A DNA stretch of 64,000 nt from positions 24,474 through 88,473 of the forward strand of contig JABDMH010000120.1 in NCBI GenBank assembly GCA_013001595.1. Reading direction: 5' to 3'. The DNA is from Saprospiraceae bacterium (GTDB lineage: Bacteria; Bacteroidota; Bacteroidia; Chitinophagales; Saprospiraceae). The stretch's first letter is position 1, and the number at the start of each line of letters is the position of its first letter. Below the pieces are notes generated by a model. That model saw only the letters and a list, made by a program, of their open reading frames with translations. It had not been told where the DNA came from and made no database searches. Below, piece after piece: positions 17,612-25,548 of the stretch. A program made the translations under genes and the position numbers.

Positions 17612-20600
17612 ATGCTACTGTCTCTCAAGTCTGAGTCGCCAAATAGATCGTACTTTGCTCGAGTGTTATTCTTTTGTCTTGGAAGCTGCCTTGCTTATTC
17701 CTGTGGGCCAGATATTCCGATCGGCATTGAAGAAGCGTTTCTTGCCATTCCTAAGGAGATTGACTATAATCAGCATGTTCGTCCCATCTTATCTGATCGT
17801 TGTTTCTTTTGTCATGGTCCAGATCAAAACAAATTAGAAGCTGGCCTTCGCTTAGACATCGCTGAAAGAGCCACCGGTGAGCTGCCTGATCATCCAGGCA
17901 AATATGCCATTGTACCCAAGTCTATCGCGAAAAGCGAATTAGTACACAGAATAATATCCGAAGAACCTGAATTTCAAATGCCTCCTCCGGAATCCAAACT
18001 GGAATTGTCAGAGAAGGAAAAGGCCATACTGATACGCTGGATAAAGCAAGGTGCTGAATACAAAGAGCACTGGGCATTCATATCTCCTGCACATTCACCT
18101 CCTCCTGCTGTGGAAAATGAGGAATGGGCAAATAATGAAATTGATCTATTTGTCCTCGACCACCTTGAACAAAGTGGCTTACAACCACAAGAGCAAGCTA
18201 CAAAAGAGCTGCTTATCAGAAGAGTTTCACTGGACTTGACAGGTTTACCACCCACAATCGATGAAATCGATGCCTTTCTTCAAGACTCAACCAAGGACGC
18301 CTATGAAAAACTGGTAGACAGGCTATTGGCTTCTCCGCACTATGGTGAACATGTGGCGGTGGATTGGCTGGACCTTGCCAGGTATGCTGACACACATGGT
18401 TATTCAGTAGATCGATATCGAGACATGTCTCCCTGGAGAGATTGGGTCATAAAGGCATTAAATGACAATATGCCCTATGATAAATTTGTTGAATGGCAGC
18501 TGGCTGGAGATCTCTTACCTAACCCAACCAGGGAGCAAATTTTGGCAACTGGTTTTAATCGGAACCATGCCCAAAACATGGAAGGTGGTATTGTTCCTGA
18601 AGAATTTAGAGTTGAATACGTCAGCGATCGCACCAATACTCTTGGAAAAGCTTTCTTGGGACTGACCTTAGAATGTGCCCGCTGTCATGATCATAAGTAT
18701 GATCCCATTTCTCAAGAGGAGTATTTTCAATTATTTGCATACTTCAATAATGTCAACGAGGTTGGGCAAATATCTTGGAACAATGCTACACCTGTTCCAA
18801 CGCTGCTTATGAGTAGCAAGGAGGTGGACAACATCGTTACCTATTTGGATCAACAGATTGACAGTCTTGAGCGTGTCGCAAACCAGCATCGCTCCACAGC
18901 TAAGCAGTCATTTGATCGGTGGTTGATGACTAGACCAATGTTGCCTAAAAGGTTGTCCAAGACGGTGGCTGTCTATGACTTCGAAAGGATGTCGGATGGC
19001 ACATTTCGGAATTCAAAAGCGCCCTATCAAAAGGCAACATATATTAATACAGTTTCTAAGAAGCAGTACATCCCAGAGATCATCCCGGGCTATTCTGGAA
19101 ATGGGGTTTTACTAAATGGAGATGAGGCATTGGAGTTTGGTCAAATTGGGAAATTTAATAGACATGAACCATTTACCGTATCTATCCGGACGTGGATACC
19201 TAAAGAGCTGCATGATGGCGTCATATTTCATAAAGGCATTGGGGCAATCATATATAACTTTAGGGGTTATCACCTTGCCTTAAATGACGGTAAACTTCAA
19301 TTGATGATGGCACACACTGCACCAAATAATGCCATCATTGAACACACCAGACAAGTTGTACCGCGTGAAGAATGGATACACTTGGCGTTGACTTATGATG
19401 GATCAAGCTCGGCATCCGGCCTCAGGATATTCATTGATGGAATAGAGCAGGAAACGGAAATTGAAATTGACAATTTATTTAAGACCATACTATTTAATCA
19501 AAAAGACGAGCCTGGGCTCAAAGTGGGTGCTCGCTGGAGAGGCATTGGCCTTAAAGGTGCTAAAGTTGATGACTTTGCAGTGTTTGACAGGGCTTTGCAC
19601 CCCATCGAAATTGATCATTTGGCTGGCGGAAACCTTATGAATGAACTTGTGAGTAATCCGTCGGAAATCAATCCAGAAAATAGAACACAGCTGGAGAGAT
19701 ACTATGTAGAAGCCGTGCATGACACTACCATTGTGATTGACCAAGCGCTAATGGATTTACGGGCCAAGAGGAACCAGGCGATTGATACGGTTAAGGAGGT
19801 GATGGTTATGGAAGAAATGTCAAGACCAAGACCCACATTCGTTTTGAATAGGGGAGCTTACGATGCTCCAGGAGCACAAGTCGCGGCACATACTCCAGCT
19901 AAATTATCTAAACCCGGTGCTGACCAGGAACCCAACCGATTGGGTTTGGCCAGGTGGCTGATGCAGCCTGATCATCCTTTGACAGCCCGAGTGGTTGTAA
20001 ATAGGTATTGGCAAAAGTACTTTGGTCAAGGCTTGGTCAAAACTGCCGACGATTTTGGTAGCCAGGGATCACTACCGTCTCACCCAAAATTGTTGGACTT
20101 TCTCTCAATATATTTCATCGAATCAAACTGGGACGTCAAGGCATTTCAGAAGTTTATTGTGATGTCAGCTACTTATCGACAGTCTTCCTCGAGTAGCGCT
20201 GAACTTCGAAAGATAGATCCAGACAATTTCCTGCTGGCACGTGGGCCAAGTGTAAGGCTGCGTGGAGAGGTGTTGCGCGATCATGCCTTGGCTTCGAGTG
20301 GGCTGCTCAGCACAAGGATTGGTGGCAAATCTGTGAAACCTTACCAACCGGCAGGACTATGGAAAATGAATGGCGGTAAGTATCAGAGAGATTCAGGAGA
20401 GGCACTGTATCGTCGCAGTTTATATACATTCTGGAAACGCACCGTACCACATCCTACATTGAGCACCTTCGATGTGCCGAATAGAGCAAACTGCGAGGTG
20501 AAACGGCAGAAAACCTCAACACCATTGCAAGCATTGGTATTGCTCAATGATCCGACTTACATAGAATCTTGTCGTGCCTTGGCAGCCAAGATGTTGCCAT

Positions 20601-20860
20601 TGGAAACCAAAGTGGAAGCCATTCAAATGGCCTTTAGATCATTGACAGGCAGGAGGCCTTCCAGCGATGAAATGCGGGTGCTTACCTCCCAATATGATAC
20701 TGATTTTGCCAATTTTGAACTAGCACCTGAGAAAATGCAAGGTTGGCTACAAATGGGTGAGTATCGGACTAGGGAGGATCAGGTATCACCTCAACTGGCT
20801 GCATATTCAGTGGTGGCCAGCACCATTCTAAATAGTGATGCATTTATTTATAAACGATGA
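17612..20860 (+). CDS. PSCyt1-DUF1549-LamG-DUF1553 lipoprotein
   Basis: This 1082-residue protein is of the architecture first seen in planctomycetes. After a signal peptide with a likely lipobox (LAYSC, C31), a PSCyt1 cytochrome-like domain has CFFCH at 64-68 and PEFQMPPPESKL as a possible Met ligand. DUF1549 (PSCyt2) follows from about 155 with EWANNEIDLFVLDHL and a second CxxCH, CARCHDHKYDPI, at 355-359. A LamG/concanavalin-like domain lies near residues 480-680. DUF1553 (PSD1) forms the last 300 residues, with ARWLMQPDHPLTARVVVNRYW. Such proteins are thought to take part in oxidative breakdown of sulfated or complex sugars, but biochemistry is scarce. The gene starts one base after the PhyH gene and is followed 17 bases later by its usual partner, DUF1501. 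Confidence 0.9.
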   Translation: MLLSLKSESPNRSYFARVLFFCLGSCLAYSCGPDIPIGIEEAFLAIPKEIDYNQHVRPILSDRCFFCHGPDQNKLEAGLRLDIAERATGELPDHPGKYAIVPKSIAKSELVHRIISEEPEFQMPPPESKLELSEKEKAILIRWIKQGAEYKEHWAFISPAHSPPPAVENEEWANNEIDLFVLDHLEQSGLQPQEQATKELLIRRVSLDLTGLPPTIDEIDAFLQDSTKDAYEKLVDRLLASPHYGEHVAVDWLDLARYADTHGYSVDRYRDMSPWRDWVIKALNDNMPYDKFVEWQLAGDLLPNPTREQILATGFNRNHAQNMEGGIVPEEFRVEYVSDRTNTLGKAFLGLTLECARCHDHKYDPISQEEYFQLFAYFNNVNEVGQISWNNATPVPTLLMSSKEVDNIVTYLDQQIDSLERVANQHRSTAKQSFDRWLMTRPMLPKRLSKTVAVYDFERMSDGTFRNSKAPYQKATYINTVSKKQYIPEIIPGYSGNGVLLNGDEALEFGQIGKFNRHEPFTVSIRTWIPKELHDGVIFHKGIGAIIYNFRGYHLALNDGKLQLMMAHTAPNNAIIEHTRQVVPREEWIHLALTYDGSSSASGLRIFIDGIEQETEIEIDNLFKTILFNQKDEPGLKVGARWRGIGLKGAKVDDFAVFDRALHPIEIDHLAGGNLMNELVSNPSEINPENRTQLERYYVEAVHDTTIVIDQALMDLRAKRNQAIDTVKEVMVMEEMSRPRPTFVLNRGAYDAPGAQVAAHTPAKLSKPGADQEPNRLGLARWLMQPDHPLTARVVVNRYWQKYFGQGLVKTADDFGSQGSLPSHPKLLDFLSIYFIESNWDVKAFQKFIVMSATYRQSSSSSAELRKIDPDNFLLARGPSVRLRGEVLRDHALASSGLLSTRIGGKSVKPYQPAGLWKMNGGKYQRDSGEALYRRSLYTFWKRTVPHPTLSTFDVPNRANCEVKRQKTSTPLQALVLLNDPTYIESCRALAAKMLPLETKVEAIQMAFRSLTGRRPSSDEMRVLTSQYDTDFANFELAPEKMQGWLQMGEYRTREDQVSPQLAAYSVVASTILNSDAFIYKR

Positions 20861-20877
20861 TGGTAGAAGTATAGGAA

Positions 20878-22311
20878 ATGGAACACAGTTTTTGGCAGCG
20901 CAGGCAGTTCTTGACCAGAACATCAATAGGTCTTGGAGCATTCGCTCTTGGTCGCCTGGCAAGTCCCGGCCTCTTCGCTCAATCTGGAGCTTCTGGAAGC
21001 AATGGTCTGCCAGATTTGCCGCATTTTCCAGCTAAGGTGAAGCGTGTCATTTACCTCTTCCAGAGTGGCGGACCTTCGCAATTGGATCTTTATGACTACA
21101 AACCCATGTTGCTTAAAATGCATGGAGAACAACTACCTGATTCAGTGCGAAAAGGTCAACGACTAACTGGCATGAGTGCAGGACAATCTTCGCTTCCACT
21201 TACGGGGTCCATATTCGATTTTAAGCAATATGGATCAAGTAAACGTTGGGTCAGTGAGCTTATGCCTCATACGGCCAAAATAGTGGACGATCTATGCTTT
21301 ATTAAGTCTATGCAAACAGACGCCATAAATCACGATCCGGCAATCACATTCTTCCAAAGCGGTTCACAATTGGCAGGTAGGCCAAGTATGGGTGCCTGGA
21401 TGAGCTATGGACTAGGTTCTGAAAATCAAAATCTTCCAGCATTCATTGTGCTCGTATCAAAGAATGCGAGTGGTCAGCCCCTGTATGCCAGATTGTGGGG
21501 AAATGGGTTTTTGCCGACTAGACATCAAGGTGTTCAATTTCGTTCGGACCAGGATCCGGTGCTGTTTCTAAATGACCCAGAAGGCTATCGAAGCACAGAC
21601 AGGAGGTCCATGTTGAACAATGTGCGCAAGTTAAACGAACTGCAGGCAGAAATGTATGGCGACCCGGAAATTGCCAATCGCATAGCTCAATATGAGATGG
21701 CTTTCAGAATGCAGACTTCGGTACCTGAGGTCACAGATCTTAGTGATGAACCTGATCGAGTCTTTGAGAAGTATGGTCCCGAATCTCGAGATCCAGGCAC
21801 CTATGCTGCTAATTGTCTATTGGCACGGAGGCTTATTGAACGGGATGTAAAGTTTGTCCAGTTGTTCCACCAGGGCTGGGATCAGCACGGTGGACTACCA
21901 CATGGCATTCGTAGGCAATGTAAACAGACAGACCAACCGACAGCTGCCTTGATAACCGATCTAAAACAACGCGGCCTCTTAGACGACACTTTAGTCATTT
22001 GGGGTGGTGAATTTGGGCGTACCAATTATTCACAAGGCAAGCTTACCAAGGACGATTACGGCCGGGATCATCATCCCAGATGCTTTACGGTTTGGATGGC
22101 AGGGGCAGGTGTTAAACCTGGATTTGCGTATGGTCAAACTGATGATTTAGGATATAGTGTAGTTAGTAATCCAGTGCATGTACATGATTTTCACGCTACA
22201 TTGATGCACTTGATGGGTATTGACCATGAAAGATTCACTTTTAAGCATCAGGGAAGGAGATATCGACTCACCGATGTACATGGTCATTTGATCAAAGACA
22301 TTTTGAGCTAA
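20878..22311 (+). CDS. DUF1501 family protein, Tat-exported
   Basis: This 477-residue protein starts with a twin-arginine-type signal (WQRRQFLTRTSIGLGAFALG). The mature part has the DUF1501 hallmarks, an alkaline-phosphatase-like fold: FPAKVKRVIYLFQSGGPSQLDLYDYKP near the start, HQGWDQHGGLP in the middle, WGGEFGRT and DDYGRDHHPRCFTVWMAG towards the end. DUF1501 genes almost always sit beside a DUF1553/PSCyt1 gene, as here (17 bases apart), and are annotated loosely as sulfatase-like. The pair plus the PhyH gene should form one operon. The gene converges on tsaD across a 64-base gap without an obvious terminator. Confidence 0.9.
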   Translation: MEHSFWQRRQFLTRTSIGLGAFALGRLASPGLFAQSGASGSNGLPDLPHFPAKVKRVIYLFQSGGPSQLDLYDYKPMLLKMHGEQLPDSVRKGQRLTGMSAGQSSLPLTGSIFDFKQYGSSKRWVSELMPHTAKIVDDLCFIKSMQTDAINHDPAITFFQSGSQLAGRPSMGAWMSYGLGSENQNLPAFIVLVSKNASGQPLYARLWGNGFLPTRHQGVQFRSDQDPVLFLNDPEGYRSTDRRSMLNNVRKLNELQAEMYGDPEIANRIAQYEMAFRMQTSVPEVTDLSDEPDRVFEKYGPESRDPGTYAANCLLARRLIERDVKFVQLFHQGWDQHGGLPHGIRRQCKQTDQPTAALITDLKQRGLLDDTLVIWGGEFGRTNYSQGKLTKDDYGRDHHPRCFTVWMAGAGVKPGFAYGQTDDLGYSVVSNPVHVHDFHATLMHLMGIDHERFTFKHQGRRYRLTDVHGHLIKDILS

Positions 22312-22375
22312 TGAAAAGCTGAGTCATCGCTTACCGAGCTGATCACGCAATTCACTGAACACTCAAGTATCTACT

Positions 22376-23371
22376 TTACCATTTCAATCTGGGATCAGGT
22401 CGTGCATCGGCATTACAAAATTGGCCCCGCTCATACATAAAGTATGCGGCCATTGCAACCATCGCCGCATTATCTGTACAGTAGGAAAGCTTTGGCAGAA
22501 AAACGTGCCAGCCCTCGATTGAAGATTTCACAGCCAGTTGTTTGCGCAGGGCAGAATTTGCAGATACACCACCTGCAATACCAATGTGCTGAATGTCTGT
22601 CTTATTAGCGGCCTTCGTCAATTTATTTATTAAAATGGAAACGATCCTCTCTTGGACAGAGGCACATAGGTCATTTTTGTGTACTTCGATGAAGTCTGGA
22701 TCTTTATTCAAGTTACTGCGCAGAAAATACAGTACGGACGTTTTGAGGCCACTGAAACTAAAATCAAGACTGGGTATCTGAGGTTCAGGAAAGTCAAAAA
22801 TGGGAAGGCCCTTCTGAGCCAATTGATCAAGTGCTGGACCAGCAGGATAGGGGAGACCCAGCATTTTCCCAATTTTATCAAAGGCTTCACCAGCAGCATC
22901 ATCAAGGGTAGAGCCTATGATTTTCATATCTAGCGGATCCAGGCATTTCACCAGTTGTGTATGGCCTCCCGAAACGGTGAGGCACAAGAAGGGAAAATCA
23001 GGCTTGGGTTCCTCAATAAAATGTGCCAAGATGTGTGCTCGCATATGATGCACTCCGATAAATGGAACACCGAGACCCTGTGCCAGTGATTTAGCAAAGG
23101 TGAACCCAACCAAGAGTGATCCCATCAACCCAGGCCCTTGGGTACAGGCGATCGCATCCAAATCACCTAGATCGGTTCCTGCTGTTTCCAAAGCCGATTC
23201 CACTACGGAATAAATACGCTCATTGTGAGCTCGGGAGGCAACCTCAGGAACAACTCCACCATATTGCTCGTGCACCAATTGACTCGATACAACATTGGAG
23301 ACTATTTGGCCATTGGCCCATACAGCAGCTGCTGTATCATCGCAGGAAGATTCGATCGCCAAGATTTTCAT
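22376..23371 (-). CDS. tsaD: tRNA N6-threonylcarbamoyladenosine transferase TsaD
   Basis: The 331-residue protein transfers the threonylcarbamoyl group to A37 of ANN-reading tRNAs, together with TsaB and TsaE. It has the Kae1/TsaD ASKHA features: ILAIESSCDDTAAAV at the start, VVSSQLVHEQYGGVVPEVASRAH, the metal-binding HHMRAHILAH motif, VSGGHTQLV, and the C-terminal GGVSANSALR and LSYCTDNAAMVA blocks. Length is normal (about 330-340). It is transcribed divergently from the 193-residue membrane-anchored protein across a 171-base region. Confidence 0.97.
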   Translation of the reverse strand: MKILAIESSCDDTAAAVWANGQIVSNVVSSQLVHEQYGGVVPEVASRAHNERIYSVVESALETAGTDLGDLDAIACTQGPGLMGSLLVGFTFAKSLAQGLGVPFIGVHHMRAHILAHFIEEPKPDFPFLCLTVSGGHTQLVKCLDPLDMKIIGSTLDDAAGEAFDKIGKMLGLPYPAGPALDQLAQKGLPIFDFPEPQIPSLDFSFSGLKTSVLYFLRSNLNKDPDFIEVHKNDLCASVQERIVSILINKLTKAANKTDIQHIGIAGGVSANSALRKQLAVKSSIEGWHVFLPKLSYCTDNAAMVAMAAYFMYERGQFCNADARPDPRLKW

Positions 23372-23542
23372 AAATACTTATGCTACTTCTTCCGTGGATA
23401 CACCAAGTTCAACCAATTTAGCATCATGGAAGAGAAATTCGCGACAGAAGAAATTGCCTCCATCTAAAATGATTTCAATATTGAAAATTCTTGGCGAAAA
23501 GTAGTATTATTGTATCGAATCAATCATCTGAAGAAGTACCTA

Positions 23543-24124
23543 ATGAGAGTCATACTAAATGTAGTGTTAGTTATTTTGATCATCGCTATTGGCTACCTAT
23601 TGGTGAATAGTATTCAAGAACCCATCAAATTTAAAGCTGAGAAGGACCGTCGTACAAACCTGGTCATGGATAAATTGCTAACCATTAGGAAGATGCAAGA
23701 ATTTCATCGGGACATCAAAAATGGCTCTTTCGCCAACAGTTTCGATTCTTTGGCTCACGTACTTCGTTATGGCCAATTTCGCAACATTAAGGTAACCGGA
23801 GACCCTGATGATCCCAACTTTACCGGAGAAATCACTTATGATACGTCATATATACCTGCTTTTGACACGATTCAAGCTTTGGGGATAAATCTTGACTCTT
23901 TGCAATATGTACCCTTTGGAGGTGGAGAGACTTTCAGCATTCAAGCGGATACGATGACCTATCAGAGTACCTTGGTGCATGTAGTGGAAGTAGGTACCCC
24001 TATCAAGACATTTATGGGCCCGTTTGCCGATTTGAAGTACACTAAATATGATAACTCTTATAAACCCAACAATATGATGAAGTTTGGAGATATGAATAAA
24101 CCAAATTTATCAGGAAATTGGTAA
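23543..24124 (+). CDS. Membrane-anchored protein of unknown function
   Basis: The 193-residue protein has one N-terminal transmembrane segment (VILNVVLVILIIAIGYLLV) followed by a soluble, probably periplasmic part with a short helical piece (TNLVMDKLLTIRKMQEFHRDIKNG) and an acidic beta-rich part. That first piece resembles the stalk after the N-terminal helix of pilin-like or TolA-like anchors, but I do not recognise a family. A TTG 33 bases upstream is in frame; the ATG at 23543 puts the hydrophobic helix directly at the N-terminus and is preferred. The DUF3822 gene follows 7 bases later, so it may belong to the DUF3822-rsmD unit. Confidence 0.65.
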   Translation: MRVILNVVLVILIIAIGYLLVNSIQEPIKFKAEKDRRTNLVMDKLLTIRKMQEFHRDIKNGSFANSFDSLAHVLRYGQFRNIKVTGDPDDPNFTGEITYDTSYIPAFDTIQALGINLDSLQYVPFGGGETFSIQADTMTYQSTLVHVVEVGTPIKTFMGPFADLKYTKYDNSYKPNNMMKFGDMNKPNLSGNW

Positions 24125-24131
24125 ACAGCAT

Positions 24132-24965
24132 TTGCCGTTGAAGGACATAGCAACAGATACACTGAATGAACTGTCCATCCTGCTCAGGATGGACAGTTTT
24201 GCATTTATGATCATTGATCAAAGCAACATCGTGTCTGTCTTTGAAAGGATTCCATTTAAGACTCCACAACGGAACTTTCGATACATCGATCCCGTAGAGC
24301 TACTGTCCATCGTACAGAATAATAATCTAAGGTACACTCGCTTTGAAAAGGTGCATATTTCTATTGATCACAGTTTGTTCACCTATGTGCCTGCTGAATT
24401 GTATGACCAGGATGGATGGTTCGACTATCTAAATTTTGTAGCTGCGGGTGTGACCAAGGATGATGTGGTCAATTCTGCAATGCCTGCGGAAAAAGTATGC
24501 ATCTATACTTATCCACTAGGTGTACGCAAACTGATGTCCACACTTTATCCCACAACGCAGGTACAACACTTAAGTGAATCACTGGCTGTCTTCTTGGGGC
24601 GTGAGGTAAGTGACGATCCTACGCTGTTTTACCTTGTGCATGGTGATGCTGGATATATTTTTGTCTTTGAGAATAAGGAATTGACACTCGTAAATAGGTA
24701 CCATGCACCAAGCGTAAAAGATCGACTCTATTACATCTTGCTGACATGCAAGCACCGGCGGCTCAATCCGCGCAAGGCCTACATAAAGATCACAGGTACT
24801 CGGGATGCCGTCGATGGGCTACAGACCGAACTAGAGAAATATTTCATCCATATACAGCAAATCAATTGGAAGAACGGTTGGCGTCTTCCCTTATCTGTAA
24901 AAAATCCAATGGAGCTGTTCGAGTTCTATTGCATCCATCATGCGAATAATTGGCGGAACGTTTAG
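24132..24965 (+). CDS. DUF3822 family protein
   Basis: This 277-residue cytoplasmic protein matches the Bacteroidota DUF3822 family, an ASKHA-like fold commonly encoded just before rsmD, as here. The early LNELSILLRMDSFAFMIID segment corresponds to the conserved LSI-x-DSFSF-x-I-x-D opening of the family, and VHGDAGYIFVFENKELTLVNRY and YILLTCKHRRLNP look like the second half of the fold. The first ATG (24189) would cut into this conserved part, so a TTG at 24132, 7 bases after the upstream stop, is the better start. It overlaps rsmD by 26 bases. Its function is unknown; the coupling suggests a role near rRNA or ribosome maturation. A perfect 14-base inverted repeat lies inside the coding part. 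Confidence 0.75.
   Translation: MPLKDIATDTLNELSILLRMDSFAFMIIDQSNIVSVFERIPFKTPQRNFRYIDPVELLSIVQNNNLRYTRFEKVHISIDHSLFTYVPAELYDQDGWFDYLNFVAAGVTKDDVVNSAMPAEKVCIYTYPLGVRKLMSTLYPTTQVQHLSESLAVFLGREVSDDPTLFYLVHGDAGYIFVFENKELTLVNRYHAPSVKDRLYYILLTCKHRRLNPRKAYIKITGTRDAVDGLQTELEKYFIHIQQINWKNGWRLPLSVKNPMELFEFYCIHHANNWRNV
24169..24198. repeat. Perfect 14-base inverted repeat near the DUF3822 start
   Basis: The left arm AACTGTCCATCCTG at 24169-24182 and right arm CAGGATGGACAGTT at 24185-24198 are exact reverse complements separated by CT, with two more T bases after. The RNA would form a 13-14 base-pair hairpin followed by UUUU, resembling an intrinsic terminator or attenuator, yet it lies inside the reading frame that matches DUF3822. 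It could reduce downstream rsmD expression or be a DNA-binding site. Confidence 0.85.
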
Positions 24966-25497
24966 GGGACGGCGTTTCTATCCACCCGCGGATCGTTGGC
25001 CAACGCGTCCCACCACCGACTTTGCCAAGGAGGCATTGTTCAATATCTTGATGAATAGGTTAGATTTTGCATCGATCAAAATGTTAGATTTATTTGGGGG
25101 TACCGGCAGTCATTCTTACGAGGCAGTATCCTTAGGGTGCCAGGATGTAACCTATGTTGACAAACATATTCCGGCTGTCAAGTTTGTCAAGGAAACTTGC
25201 GCGACGCTGGGAATTGCAGATTATGTCCATATAGTCAGATCTGATGTCCTCAAATATCTAGCGAAAGAATCAATCTTTTATGACTACGTTTTTGCTGGAC
25301 CTCCATATGGACTTCCGTGGTTGGACGAGATTCCCAATATGGTTCTGCAAAATGGCTGGCTTGCACGAACTGGCCTCTTTGTCTTAGAACATAATCAACA
25401 CCACGATTTCAACAAACATGAACATTTTCGGGAGTTACGGACCTATGGTGGTACCCACTTCAGTTTTTTCCAAACAAAAGAAGGCATTGCGGAATAG
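24940..25497 (+). CDS. rsmD: 16S rRNA (guanine966-N2)-methyltransferase RsmD
   Basis: This 185-residue Rossmann-fold methyltransferase begins with the RsmD signature MRIIGGTFRGRRF and has RPTTDFAKEALFNIL. The SAM-binding motif I is LDLFGGTGSHSYEA. The catalytic motif IV, normally (D/N)PP(F/Y), reads AGPPYG here, with Gly at residue 120 in place of the acidic or Asn residue. The enzyme methylates G966 of 16S rRNA in other bacteria. The gene overlaps DUF3822 by 26 bases and ends 51 bases before argS. The motif IV change could be a Bacteroidota variant or a loss of activity; homologue alignment would tell. Confidence 0.9.
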   Translation: MRIIGGTFRGRRFYPPADRWPTRPTTDFAKEALFNILMNRLDFASIKMLDLFGGTGSHSYEAVSLGCQDVTYVDKHIPAVKFVKETCATLGIADYVHIVRSDVLKYLAKESIFYDYVFAGPPYGLPWLDEIPNMVLQNGWLARTGLFVLEHNQHHDFNKHEHFRELRTYGGTHFSFFQTKEGIAE

Positions 25498-25548
25498 CTT
25501 GCTTATTTTTGAGGACTTTTTTTCACACTAGAGGCAGGCAGCATAAGT

